64,000 nucleotides of DNA from positions 682,001 through 746,000 of the forward strand of contig NZ_JQHM01000001.1 in NCBI RefSeq assembly GCF_000749845.1, read 5' to 3'. Under the pieces are notes generated by a model. The model was not told the origin of the DNA and made no database searches. It saw only the letters and a program-made list of their open reading frames with translations. This document shows positions 1 to 14,046 of the stretch, piece by piece. The stretch's first letter is position 1. The number at the start of each line of letters is the position of its first letter. The stretch is from Pectobacterium betavasculorum. GTDB taxonomy: Bacteria; Pseudomonadota; Gammaproteobacteria; Enterobacterales; Enterobacteriaceae. The position numbers and the translations under genes are program-made.

Positions 1-54
1 ACATTATGTAAAGAAGCGTTCGCGTTTAGGGCGTTATTTACCCACTTTTCTCTA

Positions 55-759
55 CTAAAAAGTCGGTTCTGCGAGCTTTTGTGGTAGCCAACAACCGTCA
101 TCGGCAGCGATATCCTGCCACTGAGAAAGCTGTTGCAGAAAGCGATCTCGGGGAATTTCACACACGCCCAGAGAAGCGGTATGGGAATTTAACACCTGAC
201 AATCAATCAAATGACCGCCGTGGCGAATAAAATGCTGTTGAAACGCCAACAGCGCAAATTTTGACGCATTATCCGTACGGCTGAACATTGACTCACCGCA
301 AAATAATCGCCCTTGTTCAATACCATATAGCCCACCAACTAATGCGCCATTATGCCACACTTCGACGGAATGTGCTTTCCCAACCTGATGAAGCTGGCGA
401 TACGCTGAAATTATGTCTGGCGTAATCCAGGTGCCATCATGATGTTCATGTGCACAGGCGTGAATAACATCATCAAATGCCTGGTTCAGCGTGGCATGAA
501 AAGGATGGCGTTTCAGGAATTTTTTCATGCTACGGCTAAGATGGAGTTCACCGGGAAACAGAACCGCACGCGGATTCGGAGACCACCACAAAATAGGCTC
601 ACCGGGAGAGAACCAGGGGAAAATGCCCTGTCGGTAAGCCGCTTTTAACCGTGCGACAGAGAGATCGCCGCCAACGGCCAGCAGGCCGTTGGGGTCATCT
701 AGCGCATGATTCGGATCAGGGAACTGAAGCGATTGAAGCGAAAGCTGGTATAGACGCAT
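55..759 (-). CDS. aat: Leucyl/phenylalanyl-tRNA--protein transferase
   Basis: Transfers Leu or Phe from aminoacyl-tRNA to the N-terminal Arg/Lys of proteins, making them N-degrons for ClpS/ClpAP in the cytoplasm. The 234-residue product matches the E. coli Aat length and keeps family blocks such as [33 protein letters not shown] and [16 protein letters not shown]. The ATG at 759 is chosen over an in-frame TTG at 768 because the protein then begins MRLYQLS, as in E. coli. It lies 34 nt downstream of cydC, the usual cydDC-aat order. Confidence 0.96.
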   Translation of the reverse strand: MRLYQLSLQSLQFPDPNHALDDPNGLLAVGGDLSVARLKAAYRQGIFPWFSPGEPILWWSPNPRAVLFPGELHLSRSMKKFLKRHPFHATLNQAFDDVIHACAHEHHDGTWITPDIISAYRQLHQVGKAHSVEVWHNGALVGGLYGIEQGRLFCGESMFSRTDNASKFALLAFQQHFIRHGGHLIDCQVLNSHTASLGVCEIPRDRFLQQLSQWQDIAADDGCWLPQKLAEPTF

Positions 760-793
760 GTTTTTCAAACGTTATGTTTCAACCGAGTTTGTC

Positions 794-2533
794 CTAAACG
801 TGTTGGCGGAACTGCCAATAACGACCTTGTTGTGCCATTAAGTCCTGATGGCTCCCCTGTTCGATCACTTTGCCACCATCCAGAATACAGATGCGATCCA
901 TCGATTCTAAGCCGTATAGCCGGTGAGTGATGACGAGCAGCGTCTTATCGGCACAGTGCTGGCGGAGCAGTTGCAGAATACGCTTTTCAGTTTCTGCATC
1001 CAACCCTTCTGTCGGTTCATCCAATAGAACGAGCGGTGCGTCGTGCAATAAGGCGCGTGCTAATGCGATACGGCGCTGCTCGCCACCGGACAGTTGTCGA
1101 CCGCCTTCGCCCAGCCAGGCATTCAGCCCTTCGTTTTCCAGCAGTTTTTCTAACCCAACCTGCTGTAATACTTCAGCCAGTTTTTCATCCCGTGCGGCTG
1201 GTGCGGCTAGCAGCAGGTTATCACGCAGTGTTGCGCTGAAAATATGTACGCGCTGCGGAACCACACTCATCATGGCGCGGAGATCTTCCTCTCGCCAGTC
1301 GGTAAGGGCGTGGCCGTTAAGCGTAATCTCCCCGTATTCAGCATTCCATGCTCGCGTCAGCAGTTGTAATAGCGTTGATTTCCCGCACCCAGTACGCCCC
1401 AACAGCGCCAGATGCTCTCCTGGCTGAATGGAAAGGGAGATATTTTGCAGCGCGGGCTGGGGCTGACCAGGATAAGTGAAACCGACATGTGAGAGTTCAA
1501 GTGACGCCGTGCGCGAGGCTTGTGGGCCATGTGTTGGGAACGTGACATCAACGGGCTGACGAATGATTTGATCGACCCGAGCTGCGGAAGCAATCACTTG
1601 CCCCATATGCTGGAAGGCCACCGTGACGGGAGCCAGCGCCTCGAAGGCAGCAAGCGAAGCGAACACGAACAGGGCGATCAACGCGCCGGGCTGCGGGTTA
1701 CCGCCAACGCCATCCGCTGCCAGCCATAGAATCAAAGTAACAGTTAGCCCGCTGCATAAAATCATCACCGCCTGCGACAGACCGGTAAGATTGGCCTGCT
1801 GACGCTGGCGACGCAGCCAGTTAATTTCCACCAGTGCCAATTGTTGGCGGACGCGATCCAGCGCACCGAAGACGGTTAACTCCGCCTGACCTTGCAGCCA
1901 GGTCGTTAGCTGAAGGCGATATTGTGCACGCAGTGCGGTCAAGTCCTGCCCGATACCGTTCCCTGCCTGATAAAAGATAATTGGCAGGCACAGCAGTAAT
2001 ACCAGCATGATGGCACCCAGCGTCAGAGCCAGTGAGGCATCAATGAAGCTCAGACCGTAGCAAACGATAAGAATGACGGCGAAGGCGCTGATGATGGGGG
2101 AAATAACGCGAAGATAGAGGTGGTCGAGCGTATCAACGTCCGCTACGAGCCGATTTAGCAGTTCTGCCTGACGAAATTGTGCCAGCCCTCCGGGGGAGAG
2201 CGGCAGGATGCGGGAGAATGTGAAAACGCGTAGACGCAGCAAAACGCGGAATGTGGCATCGTGGCTGACGACTCTTTCACCATAGCGTCCAGCCGTACGC
2301 GCGATGGCAGCACCTCGCACGCCAGCGGCGGGCAGCATGTAGTTAAAAGTAAGCAGCCCGACGATTCCTGCCAGTGCGGAGCCCGCCAGAAACCAGCCGG
2401 ATAGGGCGAGTAGACCGATACTGGCCAGCATAGTTGCAATCGCCAGCACTACGCCAAGACTCAAATACCAGAAGTGTTGACGATAAAGTGCCAGAAACGG
2501 TTTTAATACCCGCATCGTTTTCATCTGAGCCAT
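794..2533 (-). CDS. cydC: Heterodimeric ABC exporter CydDC, CydC subunit
   Basis: Inner-membrane half of CydDC, the exporter-like ABC protein required to assemble cytochrome bd; it has been linked to glutathione/cysteine export and haem. The 579 residues hold an N-terminal six-helix membrane domain (about 15-310) and a C-terminal nucleotide-binding domain with Walker A (GRTGCGKST), signature LSGGEQRR and Walker B LLDEPTEGLD. The start is well supported: cydD stop and cydC ATG share one base (TAATG), with an AGGAGG ribosome site just upstream. An internal Met at 2515 would match the E. coli N-terminus and is the alternative. Confidence 0.95.
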   Translation of the reverse strand: MAQMKTMRVLKPFLALYRQHFWYLSLGVVLAIATMLASIGLLALSGWFLAGSALAGIVGLLTFNYMLPAAGVRGAAIARTAGRYGERVVSHDATFRVLLRLRVFTFSRILPLSPGGLAQFRQAELLNRLVADVDTLDHLYLRVISPIISAFAVILIVCYGLSFIDASLALTLGAIMLVLLLCLPIIFYQAGNGIGQDLTALRAQYRLQLTTWLQGQAELTVFGALDRVRQQLALVEINWLRRQRQQANLTGLSQAVMILCSGLTVTLILWLAADGVGGNPQPGALIALFVFASLAAFEALAPVTVAFQHMGQVIASAARVDQIIRQPVDVTFPTHGPQASRTASLELSHVGFTYPGQPQPALQNISLSIQPGEHLALLGRTGCGKSTLLQLLTRAWNAEYGEITLNGHALTDWREEDLRAMMSVVPQRVHIFSATLRDNLLLAAPAARDEKLAEVLQQVGLEKLLENEGLNAWLGEGGRQLSGGEQRRIALARALLHDAPLVLLDEPTEGLDAETEKRILQLLRQHCADKTLLVITHRLYGLESMDRICILDGGKVIEQGSHQDLMAQQGRYWQFRQHV

Positions 2534-4299
2534 TACAGCGCCTCCTGTCGTTGTGCCAGCAGCGCCGCGAAGGGACCTGTTTCGGCTCGGAGTGTGTGAT
2601 AATCACCCTGTTGAACTAATCGACCGCCTTCCATCACCCAAATCGCATCATACTCGGTGATATCGGTGAGCTGATGTGTGACTAGCAGCGTGGTTTGGGA
2701 ACGTGCAGCCTTGTTCAGCGCCGTCATAACGAGCTCCTCGCTATGGGCATCCAGGCTGGCAGACGGTTCGTCCAACAGCAGTAAATTACAAGGATGAATG
2801 AGTGCTCGAGCAACGGCGACGCGCTGTGCCTGCCCAACGGATAACCGTGCCGCACCATCACCGATCGTGGTTTCTAGCCCCTGTGGAAGCTGTGGTAGAA
2901 ATTCTTGTACATAAGCACGTTCAATCGCCTGTTGCAGCTCAATCATATTGGCTTGCGGGTTGCCAAGCAGAATATTGCTGCGCAGCGTCTGTTCCGGTAA
3001 ATGGGGGTTTTGTCCAACCCAACTCAACTGTTTGCGCCATGATTCTGGCGTAAGCGTATTCAACGCCTGCCCATTCACGGTTAATGAACCGCGATAAGGC
3101 AAGAACCCTAGTAGCGCATTAAGCAGTGAGCTTTTTCCTGCTCCGCTGATACCAACCAGCGCGATACGTTCGCCTGCGCGAATATCGAACGTCAACGGTT
3201 GAGTCAACGGTGTGCCATTCGGTGCGAGGACAACCAAGTCTTCTGCCCTAATGGCAATGGCGGTATCGTTGCTGAATTCGCGAGTGCCGAAGCCGACCGT
3301 CTCGCCTTCCTCTGCCAAAAAGGTTACTAGCGATTCTGCTGCGCCAATAGCTTGAGCTTTGGCATGATAGAACGTGCCGAGATCGCGTAGAGGCTGAAAG
3401 AATTCCGGTGCCAGAATCAGCACGAGAAAACCAGCGAAGAGCGTTACGCCCATTCCATAATGGCCAAAATCCAGCTCCCCGAGATACGAGAAACCGAAAT
3501 AGACGGCGACAACGGCGATCGAAATGGAGGCAAAAAATTCAAGCACGCCTGAGGAAAGAAATGCCATGCGCAGCACTTCCATGGTACGGCTACGGAAATC
3601 TTCGGAAGCATGACGGATTTGTTCGGTTTCAGCCTGACCGCGATGAAACAGACGTAGTGTTTCCATCCCGCGTAGGCGGTCGAGGAAGTGTCCGCTCAGA
3701 CGAGCCAACGCCAGAAAGTTACGTCGGTTGGCATCCGCTGCGCCCATACCGACCAGCGCCATAAACAGAGGGATGAGCGGTGCCGTCAGAAACAGAATCA
3801 GACCCGCTGCCCAGTTGAGCGGGAAGATCGTAATCAAGATAAGTAACGGGATTAGTGCGGCAAGATACATTTGCGGCAGATAGCGGGCGTAATAATCCTG
3901 CATATCATCAACCTGTTCAAGAATCATCGTTGCCCAACTGCCTGCGGGTTTACCCTGAACCCACGCTGGGCCAAGCTGCTGCAATCGATCCAGTACCAGC
4001 TTACGAATTTGCTGCCGAACGGCTTGTCCGCAAAGAAAGCCAACACGCTCGCGTACCACACTATTTAGTGCACGCAGAATAAAGGTGGCGATCAGAAGGA
4101 GGAATGGCGAGATCAGGGATTCACGTGGGGCATGGTCGATGATCAAGGCATGAAGCAAGGTAGCTAACAGCCAGGCTTGTGCCACGATTAGCGCACCGCT
4201 CAGGAATCCAAGCAGCAGTGAAAGCCGTAGCCACCGTTGCGCCAGCTTACTTTGCTGTTTCAGCCAGGCGGTCAGTTCTTGCTGTCTGGTTTTTTTCAT
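2533..4299 (-). CDS. cydD: Heterodimeric ABC exporter CydDC, CydD subunit
   Basis: Partner half-transporter of CydC, same length (588) as E. coli CydD and colinear with it. It has six predicted membrane helices in the first ~320 residues, then an ATPase domain with Walker A GISGAGKSS, a degenerate signature LSVGQAQR and Walker B LLLLDEPSASLD. The LSVGQ signature is also normal in E. coli CydD. It is first gene of cydD-cydC-aat, translationally coupled to cydC by a one-base overlap. A 235-nt gap separates it from the trxB stop, so it probably has its own promoter there. Confidence 0.95.
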   Translation of the reverse strand: MKKTRQQELTAWLKQQSKLAQRWLRLSLLLGFLSGALIVAQAWLLATLLHALIIDHAPRESLISPFLLLIATFILRALNSVVRERVGFLCGQAVRQQIRKLVLDRLQQLGPAWVQGKPAGSWATMILEQVDDMQDYYARYLPQMYLAALIPLLILITIFPLNWAAGLILFLTAPLIPLFMALVGMGAADANRRNFLALARLSGHFLDRLRGMETLRLFHRGQAETEQIRHASEDFRSRTMEVLRMAFLSSGVLEFFASISIAVVAVYFGFSYLGELDFGHYGMGVTLFAGFLVLILAPEFFQPLRDLGTFYHAKAQAIGAAESLVTFLAEEGETVGFGTREFSNDTAIAIRAEDLVVLAPNGTPLTQPLTFDIRAGERIALVGISGAGKSSLLNALLGFLPYRGSLTVNGQALNTLTPESWRKQLSWVGQNPHLPEQTLRSNILLGNPQANMIELQQAIERAYVQEFLPQLPQGLETTIGDGAARLSVGQAQRVAVARALIHPCNLLLLDEPSASLDAHSEELVMTALNKAARSQTTLLVTHQLTDITEYDAIWVMEGGRLVQQGDYHTLRAETGPFAALLAQRQEAL

Positions 4300-4495
4300 C
4301 AGGCACCAGTTCGTTATGTTGCAGAAATGGACTTAACAGAAAATAACTCTTATGTAACTGTTAGGTAACAAAATTATCTTCTATCATGCAGAATGACGCC
4401 ATGTTACCGCGACAGCGACGCACTGCAAATGAAAAGCAGAAGGGAAATGGGGGAGGCGATCAATTTTTGTGTTGTGGGAGGCAAACAGGAAGGAA

Positions 4496-4527
4496 GAAAC
4501 GGATAGGCAATTGCCGATCCGTTTCAG
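4496..4527 (-). terminator. Hairpin after trxB
   Basis: On the minus strand, 8 nt beyond the trxB stop, a near-perfect dyad (GAAACGGAT..ATCCGTTTC around GGCAATTGCC) is followed by a pyrimidine-rich TTCCTTCC stretch instead of a pure U run. It is the likely trxB terminator, but the tail is weak. Confidence 0.5.
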
Positions 4528-4534
4528 TATCGTA

Positions 4535-6096
<1,562 letters not shown>

Positions 6097-6591
6097 ATGG
6101 TAGACACTAAAAAACGGCCAGGAAAAGATCTCGATCGTATTGATCGTAACATCCTGAACGAATTGCAAAAAGATGGGCGTATTTCCAATGTCGAGCTTTC
6201 CAAACGGGTTGGGCTATCGCCAACGCCTTGTCTGGAGCGTGTGCGTCGTCTGGAAAGACAAGGTTTCATTAACGGCTACACAGCGCTGCTAAACCCGCAT
6301 TATCTGGATGCGTCACTGCTGGTTTTTGTTGAAATAACGCTAAACCGCGGCGCGCCTGATGTATTTGAACAGTTTAACTCTGCGGTGCAGAAGCTAGAGG
6401 AAATTCAGGAATGCCATCTGGTTTCCGGTGATTTTGACTACCTGTTGAAAACGCGCGTGCCGGACATGTCTGCTTACCGTAAGCTCCTGGGCGAAACATT
6501 GCTGCGTTTGCCGGGCGTAAACGACACCCGTACTTACGTGGTGATGGAAGAAGTGAAGCAAAGCAATCGTCTGGTCATTAAGACGCGATAA
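6097..6591 (+). CDS. lrp: Leucine-responsive regulatory protein
   Basis: Global feast/famine DNA-binding regulator of amino-acid metabolism, transport and surface structures. The 164 residues match E. coli Lrp in length and almost throughout in sequence. The N-terminal helix-turn-helix (ISNVELSKRVGLSPTPCLER, ~34-53) is followed by the RAM/AsnC ligand-binding domain (VFVEITL...FDYLLKTRVPD). Its position between trxB and ftsK is the conserved enterobacterial one. Autoregulation is expected from the family; no specific Lrp site is called here. Confidence 0.98.
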   Translation: MVDTKKRPGKDLDRIDRNILNELQKDGRISNVELSKRVGLSPTPCLERVRRLERQGFINGYTALLNPHYLDASLLVFVEITLNRGAPDVFEQFNSAVQKLEEIQECHLVSGDFDYLLKTRVPDMSAYRKLLGETLLRLPGVNDTRTYVVMEEVKQSNRLVIKTR

Positions 6592-6627
6592 ACACGTGGG
6601 TGCAAAACCCGATAAATTCAGCTACAC

Positions 6628-6647
6628 TCCTGTGAATTTATACAGTC
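6628..6647 (+). promoter_or_regulatory. LexA (SOS) box upstream of ftsK
   Basis: The site tcCTGtgaatttataCAGtc fits CTG-N10-CAG, the core of the enterobacterial LexA operator, with an AT-rich centre. It lies 58 nt before the ftsK start. E. coli ftsK (dinH) is a known SOS gene with a LexA site in the same place, so damage-inducible expression is expected. Confidence 0.75.
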
Positions 6648-6649
6648 CC

Positions 6650-6674
6650 AGCGCCGGGTTTGCTCGGCGCTTTG
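6650..6674 (+). terminator. Hairpin between lrp and ftsK
   Basis: A 7-bp GC-rich stem (AGCGCCG..CGGCGCT) with an 8-nt loop, followed only by TTTG. It may terminate lrp or attenuate readthrough into ftsK. The short U tract makes it a weak call. Confidence 0.45.
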
Positions 6675-6705
6675 TCATAAACCTTACAGGCCCCTGGAGA
6701 GACTC

Positions 6706-9700
6706 TTGAGCCAGGAATATACAGAAGATAAAGACGTTACCCTGAAAAAACTCAGCGGAACACGTCGCTTGCTTGAAGCGATTTTGATCGTTGTGGCACT
6801 TTTTGCGGTTTATCTCAGTGTCGCACTACTCAGTTTTAGCCCCTCGGATCCCAGTTGGTCACAGACTGCGTGGCATGAGCCTATCCATAACTTTGGTGGT
6901 GTGGCGGGTGCCTGGTTGGCCGATACGCTGTTCTTTATTTTTGGCGTTTTGGCCTACGCCATTCCGCCGATTATGTTATCGCTGTGCTGGGCTGCTTTCC
7001 GCCAGCGTGATAACCACCAATCTATTGAATATTTTACCTTTTCACTTCGCCTGATTGGGACGCTGGCGCTGATCCTGACCTCGTGTGGTTTGGCTGCGTT
7101 GAATATTGACGATCTCTACTATTTCGCTTCCGGTGGTGTCTTGGGAAGCCTGTTGAGCAGTTCAATGATCCCTCGTTTCAATAGCATGGGGGCAACGCTA
7201 ATTCTGCTGTGCGTTTGGGGCGCTGGCTTGACGCTGTTTACTGGCTGGTCATGGTTAACCATTGCCGAGAAAATCGGCGCCGGTGTGTTGGGCTGTCTGA
7301 CATTTATGTCAAACCGTTCGCGCCGCGATGAGGACTATCGTGAAGAAAACGAGCGTGAGGACGATGAACGTGATGCGCTTAACGTGCAGCATGATAAAGT
7401 ATCAGGCGAAGCGATAACACAACAGCGTGATGACGATGATGTGCTGTTTTCTGCGCCTTCCGTTGCTGATGTCGTAAGCGACACGGCGACGGATAATAGG
7501 GCAGAGGAAGAGTCATCACCTTCTGCCGAAAACGCGCCAGTAGCGACACAACCGGCTATCTTGGCAGACACACCAGCGGTTGCGTCAACGTTACCTGACC
7601 TGGTAGCGTCTGGCATTGTTCCTCCCGTTACCCCATCAACGATTGACACAGCACCGTCGCTGAACCCGCCACTATATTCGTTTGAGGTTCCTGAAGCCCC
7701 TGCCGCGATGTCGGAGAATGTCGCTACGCCTGCTCCTCTTAGCAGTGCGCATACGCCTTACGGGAATACTTATGGAAATAGTGTCGTACCGCCGATTGTC
7801 GTGTCTCCAGCGGTTCAACCATTTGCTGAACCGCCACAGCCGGCACAAGATACGGATTTCAATGCGAACAACACCTTTACGCCTGCATTCAGTGCTGATG
7901 GGGATGATAATCCTCAGATCAAACGCGGCGTAGGGCCGGAACTGCCACGTCCTAATCCGGTTCGAATTCCTACGCGCCGTGAACTGGCGTCATACGGAAT
8001 CAAGCTGCCGTCACAGCGTCTTGCCGAAGAACAAGCAAGGCTACAGGTGCAGAACGGTAGCACAGAAACGGAATTGATGAACGATGTGTATCAGGAAGAG
8101 ACGCCTGATGATATCGCTCAGCAAGAAGCTGCGTTGCAGCAAGCGTATCTGGATCAGCAGCGCCAGCGTTACGGTGATGAGTACCCGTTACAGGAAGACG
8201 ATGAAGACGCACTTCTGCAAGCGCAGCTAGCCAGAGATTTCTCTGCACAGCAGCAGTCACGTTATGACGCCAGTACGTCGCAGCGCGATGAAGACATTCC
8301 TGCTCCGATAGCATCGCCTGCGGCCAGTGAGCCGATTCAGCCAAATCCTGTGGCATCACATAACGCCTTTTCATTCTCACCGTTTAGCGCGGAGAGTGAG
8401 CGCCAGCCTGAGCCACGTACGTTCAGCGAACCCACGTATTCGCAGCCAGCCTATAACACTGAGCCCGATCTTCCGCCGATGCATGCTGGCGAAGATGAAG
8501 ATGTGGACGACGGGCGCAATCCGCAGGTGTCTGATCAGCCAGTGCAATCGACGTCAGCGCCTGTTGACGTTACGCGGCAGGAAAATTCAGCAGCGCCAAC
8601 GCACCATCCGGCAATGGATGGCCTGATTCATCCGTTCCTGATGCGTAATGAGCAACCGTTGCAGAAACCGACTACGCCGCTGCCAACGTTGGATTTGTTG
8701 ACTCCGCCACCAGCAAGCGAAGCGCCTGTTGATAATTTCGCTCTGGAGCAAACGGCGCGACTGATTGAAGCGCGGTTGGCTGATTTCCGGGTAAAAGCGG
8801 ATGTGGTCGATCGCTCTCCTGGGCCGGTAATCACACGGTTTGAATTGGATCTGGCACCGGGCGTTAAAGCGGCGCGTATCTCGAATTTGTCGCGTGATTT
8901 GGCGCGTTCACTGTCAGTCGTTGCCGTGCGTATTGTTGAGGTTATTCCCGGCAGGCCTTACGTTGGGCTGGAATTGCCGAATGCACACCGTCAGACGGTT
9001 TATCTGCGAGAAGTGTTGGACTGTGATGCATTCCGGCATAACCCTTCACCGCTGGCGATAGTGTTAGGGAAAGATATTTCTGGCGAGCCTGTCGTTGCAG
9101 ATTTGGCGAAAATGCCACACCTGCTGGTTGCTGGTACGACGGGGTCGGGTAAGTCGGTCGGCGTCAACGCCATGATCATCAGTATGTTGTATAAAGCCAC
9201 GCCAGAAGACGTGCGCTTTATTATGATCGACCCGAAAATGCTGGAGCTCTCTGTATATGAAGGCATTCCGCATTTGTTGACGGAAGTCGTGACTGACATG
9301 AAGGATGCAGCAAATGCACTACGCTGGTGTGTGGGTGAAATGGAGCGCCGTTATAAGCTGATGTCTGCGCTTGGCGTGCGCAATCTGGCGGGATACAACG
9401 AACGGGTGATGACAGCAAATGCCATGGGGCGTCCGATTCCCGATCCGTTCTGGAAGCCGGGCGACAGTATGGATATGACGCCACCAGTCTTGGAAAAACT
9501 GCCGTATATTGTCGTTATGGTCGATGAGTTTGCTGATCTGATAATGGCAGTGGGTAAGAAGGTTGAAGAACTGATTGCCCGACTGGCGCAAAAAGCGCGT
9601 GCCGCGGGAATTCACCTGGTACTGGCGACGCAGCGTCCTTCGGTCGATGTGATCACTGGGCTGATCAAAGCGAACATTCCAACGCGAATTGCGTTTACCG

Positions 9701-10155
9701 TTTCCAGCAAAATCGACTCACGAACTATCCTCGATCAAGGCGGCGCGGAATCGCTCTTGGGAATGGGGGATATGCTGTATATGGCACCTAACTCCTCAAT
9801 ACCTATCCGTGTTCACGGTGCTTTTGTACGCGATGAGGAAGTTCATGCTGTCGTTCAGGACTGGAAAGCGCGCGGTCGCCCTCAATATATCGATAATATT
9901 GTCAGCGGTGGCGATGATGCTGAAGGTGGAAGCCTCGGTCTTGATGGCGATGAAGAACTCGATCCTTTGTTTGATCAGGCCGTGGCGTTTGTGGTCGATA
10001 AGCGTCGTGCCTCCATCTCCGGCGTACAGCGCCAGTTCCGAATTGGCTATAACCGCGCGGCGCGAATCGTTGAGCAAATGGAAGCGCAGGGTATCGTCAG
10101 TTCTCCAGGGCACAATGGCAACCGCGAGGTCTTGGCACCGCCGTCTATGGAATAG
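6706..10155 (+). CDS. ftsK: DNA translocase FtsK
   Basis: Septum-anchored DNA pump that coordinates division with chromosome dimer resolution by XerCD at dif. The start is TTG; it gives MSQEYTEDK, as in E. coli. Four membrane helices occupy ~20-190. A low-complexity acidic, Pro/Gln-rich linker runs to ~650. The RecA-like motor has Walker A GTTGSGKS at 810-817 and Walker [11 protein letters not shown]. The C-terminal gamma winged helix ([20 protein letters not shown]) reads KOPS. At 1149 residues it is shorter than E. coli FtsK (about 1329), the difference being in the linker. Confidence 0.97.
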   Translation: MSQEYTEDKDVTLKKLSGTRRLLEAILIVVALFAVYLSVALLSFSPSDPSWSQTAWHEPIHNFGGVAGAWLADTLFFIFGVLAYAIPPIMLSLCWAAFRQRDNHQSIEYFTFSLRLIGTLALILTSCGLAALNIDDLYYFASGGVLGSLLSSSMIPRFNSMGATLILLCVWGAGLTLFTGWSWLTIAEKIGAGVLGCLTFMSNRSRRDEDYREENEREDDERDALNVQHDKVSGEAITQQRDDDDVLFSAPSVADVVSDTATDNRAEEESSPSAENAPVATQPAILADTPAVASTLPDLVASGIVPPVTPSTIDTAPSLNPPLYSFEVPEAPAAMSENVATPAPLSSAHTPYGNTYGNSVVPPIVVSPAVQPFAEPPQPAQDTDFNANNTFTPAFSADGDDNPQIKRGVGPELPRPNPVRIPTRRELASYGIKLPSQRLAEEQARLQVQNGSTETELMNDVYQEETPDDIAQQEAALQQAYLDQQRQRYGDEYPLQEDDEDALLQAQLARDFSAQQQSRYDASTSQRDEDIPAPIASPAASEPIQPNPVASHNAFSFSPFSAESERQPEPRTFSEPTYSQPAYNTEPDLPPMHAGEDEDVDDGRNPQVSDQPVQSTSAPVDVTRQENSAAPTHHPAMDGLIHPFLMRNEQPLQKPTTPLPTLDLLTPPPASEAPVDNFALEQTARLIEARLADFRVKADVVDRSPGPVITRFELDLAPGVKAARISNLSRDLARSLSVVAVRIVEVIPGRPYVGLELPNAHRQTVYLREVLDCDAFRHNPSPLAIVLGKDISGEPVVADLAKMPHLLVAGTTGSGKSVGVNAMIISMLYKATPEDVRFIMIDPKMLELSVYEGIPHLLTEVVTDMKDAANALRWCVGEMERRYKLMSALGVRNLAGYNERVMTANAMGRPIPDPFWKPGDSMDMTPPVLEKLPYIVVMVDEFADLIMAVGKKVEELIARLAQKARAAGIHLVLATQRPSVDVITGLIKANIPTRIAFTVSSKIDSRTILDQGGAESLLGMGDMLYMAPNSSIPIRVHGAFVRDEEVHAVVQDWKARGRPQYIDNIVSGGDDAEGGSLGLDGDEELDPLFDQAVAFVVDKRRASISGVQRQFRIGYNRAARIVEQMEAQGIVSSPGHNGNREVLAPPSME

Positions 10156-10185
10156 TACGCGGTATTGATTGAAGTCACTGCCTAA

Positions 10186-10209
10186 TAAGGGCTGCGCGAG
10201 CAGCCCTTA
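10186..10209. terminator. Perfect hairpin between ftsK and lolA
   Basis: TAAGGGCTGC-GCGA-GCAGCCCTTA is a perfect 10-bp stem with a stable GCGA-type tetraloop, 31 nt after the ftsK stop. No U run follows, so it may be a Rho-assisted end or an RNA 3'-stabilising hairpin. Confidence 0.5.
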
Positions 10210-10369
10210 CGCAAAGAAGCGTAAAAGCGGCAATAAGCAGATAATTCACCTATCACCGCTCAAGTGGGTTCAGATAACATAGATCTACGAATAACGCGGA
10301 CGCGATGTAAAACGCCTGATTTAGCTAGGCGAAGGCGCGTTATATTTAGACATTCAAAGGATTATGCGT

Positions 10370-10981
10370 ATGAAAAAGTGGTTAGCTATCAGTTGCCTGA
10401 TTGCAGGTGTTACCTCAACCGCTGTCTATGCGGACGCGGCAAAAGATTTGCAGGGTCGCCTCAATAAAGTAAACAGTTTCCATGCAAACTTCAGCCAGAA
10501 AGTAACCAGTGCCGATGGTGCAGCGGTGCAGGAAGGAGAAGGTGAACTGTGGCTGAAACGCCCTAATTTATTTAACTGGAAAACCACAGCGCCTGATGAA
10601 AGTGCATTGATTTCTGACGGTAAAACACTTTGGTTTTACAACCCGTTTGTTGAACAAGTCACGGCAACCTGGCTGAAAGATGCAACGGGAAATACGCCGT
10701 TTATTCTGATTACGCGTAACGATGCCAGCGACTGGAATAAGTACGATGTACGGCAGAAAGGCGATGATTTTGAACTTACCCCGAAGTCGGCGAGCGGCAA
10801 CCTGAAGCAGTTTGCGATTAATGTGACAACAAACGGCACTATTAAGCAGTTTACCGCAACGGAACAGGATGGGCAGCGGAGCGCTTATGTGCTGAAGAAC
10901 CAGCAAAACGGCGTGGTGGATGCTACGCAATTCACTTTCACACCGCCGAAAGGCGTTACGCTGGACGACCAGCGTCAGTGA
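10370..10981 (+). CDS. lolA: Outer-membrane lipoprotein carrier LolA
   Basis: Periplasmic chaperone that takes lipoproteins from LolCDE and hands them to LolB. The ATG at 10370 is preferred to 10364: AAAGGA then sits about 9 nt upstream and the protein is 203 residues, the E. coli length. A signal peptide [21 protein letters not shown] is cleaved before DAAKDL. The mature part keeps [25 protein letters not shown] and [12 protein letters not shown]. It sits in the conserved ftsK-lolA-rarA order, only 7 nt before rarA. Confidence 0.96.
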   Translation: MKKWLAISCLIAGVTSTAVYADAAKDLQGRLNKVNSFHANFSQKVTSADGAAVQEGEGELWLKRPNLFNWKTTAPDESALISDGKTLWFYNPFVEQVTATWLKDATGNTPFILITRNDASDWNKYDVRQKGDDFELTPKSASGNLKQFAINVTTNGTIKQFTATEQDGQRSAYVLKNQQNGVVDATQFTFTPPKGVTLDDQRQ

Positions 10982-10988
10982 GGCCAAA

Positions 10989-12332
10989 GTGAGCAATCTG
11001 TCACTGGATTTTTCCCATAACGAGTTCCAACCGCTGGCCGCGCGTATGCGGCCAGCGACATTGGCGCAGTATATCGGTCAACAGCACCTGTTAGGTGGTG
11101 GTAAGCCGTTGCCACGAGCCATCGAGGCAGGGCAGTTGCACTCAATGATCCTTTGGGGGCCACCGGGAACGGGAAAAACCACGCTGGCAGAACTGATTGG
11201 GCATTATGGGCAGGCCGATGTTGAACGCATTTCTGCCGTGACGTCCGGCATCAAAGAAATTCGCGAAGCGATTGAGCGTGCCCGACAAAATCGTAATGCG
11301 GGGCGACGCACCATTTTGTTTGTCGATGAGGTTCATCGTTTCAACAAAAGTCAGCAGGATGCGTTTTTGCCGCATATCGAAGATGGGACGATCACTTTCA
11401 TTGGTGCGACAACGGAAAATCCTTCTTTTGAGCTTAATTCAGCATTGTTGTCTCGTGCCCGCGTTTATTTGTTAAAAGCGCTGACAGCAGAAGATATCGA
11501 GCAGGTTTTACTGCAAGCGATGAGCGACAGCGAGCGTGGCTATGGTGGACAGAATATTGTTCTGCCTGCCGAAACTGGGCGGATGCTAGCCGAATTGGTC
11601 AATGGCGATGCCAGACGTGCGCTGAATAGCCTGGAAATGATGGCGGACATGGCGGAAATTGACGCGCAGGGCATACGTGTTCTGACGCCAGCACTTCTCA
11701 ACGAAATTGCTGGTGAGCGCAGCGCGCGCTTTGATAATAAAGGCGACCGCTACTACGACCTGATTTCAGCCTTGCATAAATCGGTGAGAGGCTCCGCGCC
11801 GGATGCGGCTCTCTATTGGTACGCACGTATCATCACTGCCGGTGGCGATCCGCTATATGTTGCTCGACGCCTGTTGGCAATTGCTTCGGAAGATGTCGGT
11901 AACGCCGATCCACGTGCAATGCAGGTAGCGATTTCTGCCTGGGATTGTTTTACTCGCGTTGGCCCCGCTGAAGGGGAGCGCGCCATCGCTCAGGCGATTG
12001 TTTATCTAGCCTGTGCCCCAAAAAGTAACGCGGTGTATAGCGCTTTCAAAGCGGCGATGCAGGATGCCCGCGAGAAGCCAGACTATGATGTTCCCGAACA
12101 TTTGCGCAATGCACCTACCCGCTTGATGAAAGAAATGGGGCTTGGGGCAGAGTATCGGTACGCACATAACGAACCCAATGCTTATGCGGCTGGCGAGATC
12201 TACTTTCCGTCGGAAATGGCGGATACGCACTATTACACGCCGACCTCGCGTGGCCTTGAAGGCAAAATTGGTGAAAAGCTCGCCTGGCTTGCTGCTCAGG
12301 ATCAAAATAGCCCGACAAAACGCTACCGTTGA
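10989..12332 (+). CDS. rarA: Replication-associated recombination AAA+ ATPase RarA (MgsA)
   Basis: AAA+ ATPase related to clamp loaders, acting at stalled replication forks. The GTG at 10989 gives a 447-residue protein starting MSNLSLDFS, exactly the E. coli start and length; longer upstream readings overlap lolA. Walker [10 protein letters not shown] lies near 60, Walker [10 protein letters not shown] follows, then sensor 1 (IGATTENPS), and a C-terminal tetramerisation region ending [20 protein letters not shown]. Probably cotranscribed with lolA. Confidence 0.96.
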   Translation: MSNLSLDFSHNEFQPLAARMRPATLAQYIGQQHLLGGGKPLPRAIEAGQLHSMILWGPPGTGKTTLAELIGHYGQADVERISAVTSGIKEIREAIERARQNRNAGRRTILFVDEVHRFNKSQQDAFLPHIEDGTITFIGATTENPSFELNSALLSRARVYLLKALTAEDIEQVLLQAMSDSERGYGGQNIVLPAETGRMLAELVNGDARRALNSLEMMADMAEIDAQGIRVLTPALLNEIAGERSARFDNKGDRYYDLISALHKSVRGSAPDAALYWYARIITAGGDPLYVARRLLAIASEDVGNADPRAMQVAISAWDCFTRVGPAEGERAIAQAIVYLACAPKSNAVYSAFKAAMQDAREKPDYDVPEHLRNAPTRLMKEMGLGAEYRYAHNEPNAYAAGEIYFPSEMADTHYYTPTSRGLEGKIGEKLAWLAAQDQNSPTKRYR

Positions 12333-12384
12333 ACTAAGCGTTGCGGTAAGGTTATTGCCGTATTTTCTGAAACCGGCCGCGTAG

Positions 12385-13731
<1,347 letters not shown>

Positions 13732-13748
13732 TTGTGGTTATTTGAATT

Positions 13749-13771
13749 AAGCGCCTAAGGGCGCTTTTTTT
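13749..13771 (+). terminator. serS intrinsic terminator
   Basis: AAGCGCC-TAAG-GGCGCTT followed by a run of T, 18 nt after the serS stop. A typical Rho-independent terminator. Confidence 0.88.
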
Positions 13772-14046
13772 ATGTCTGATGTTCGGTAATATTTTTTCAT
13801 CGTAAAAGTAATTCGTCTACCTTGCTTCATGTGTGTGACGTAATTGTTAAGATAAAAATCATTTAAAATCAGGCCATTGTTGATGTTCTACTTTTAGTGG
13901 TAGCGCCACGCTTGTGAATGTTGATTAATTCTTTCAATCCATAATTCGAGAAAGGCGTTTTAGCACTTTTTGCCTGGATTGACTTTTAAATACGCAGTGG
14001 CATGATGCGCTCACTCTTCTCTGGTTGTTTGGTTATCCACTTCGCT
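13772..14046. other. serS-ycaD intergenic region
   Basis: AT-rich, 275 nt after the serS terminator. It must hold the ycaD promoter. I see no gene, strong dyad or recognised operator. Confidence 0.4.
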
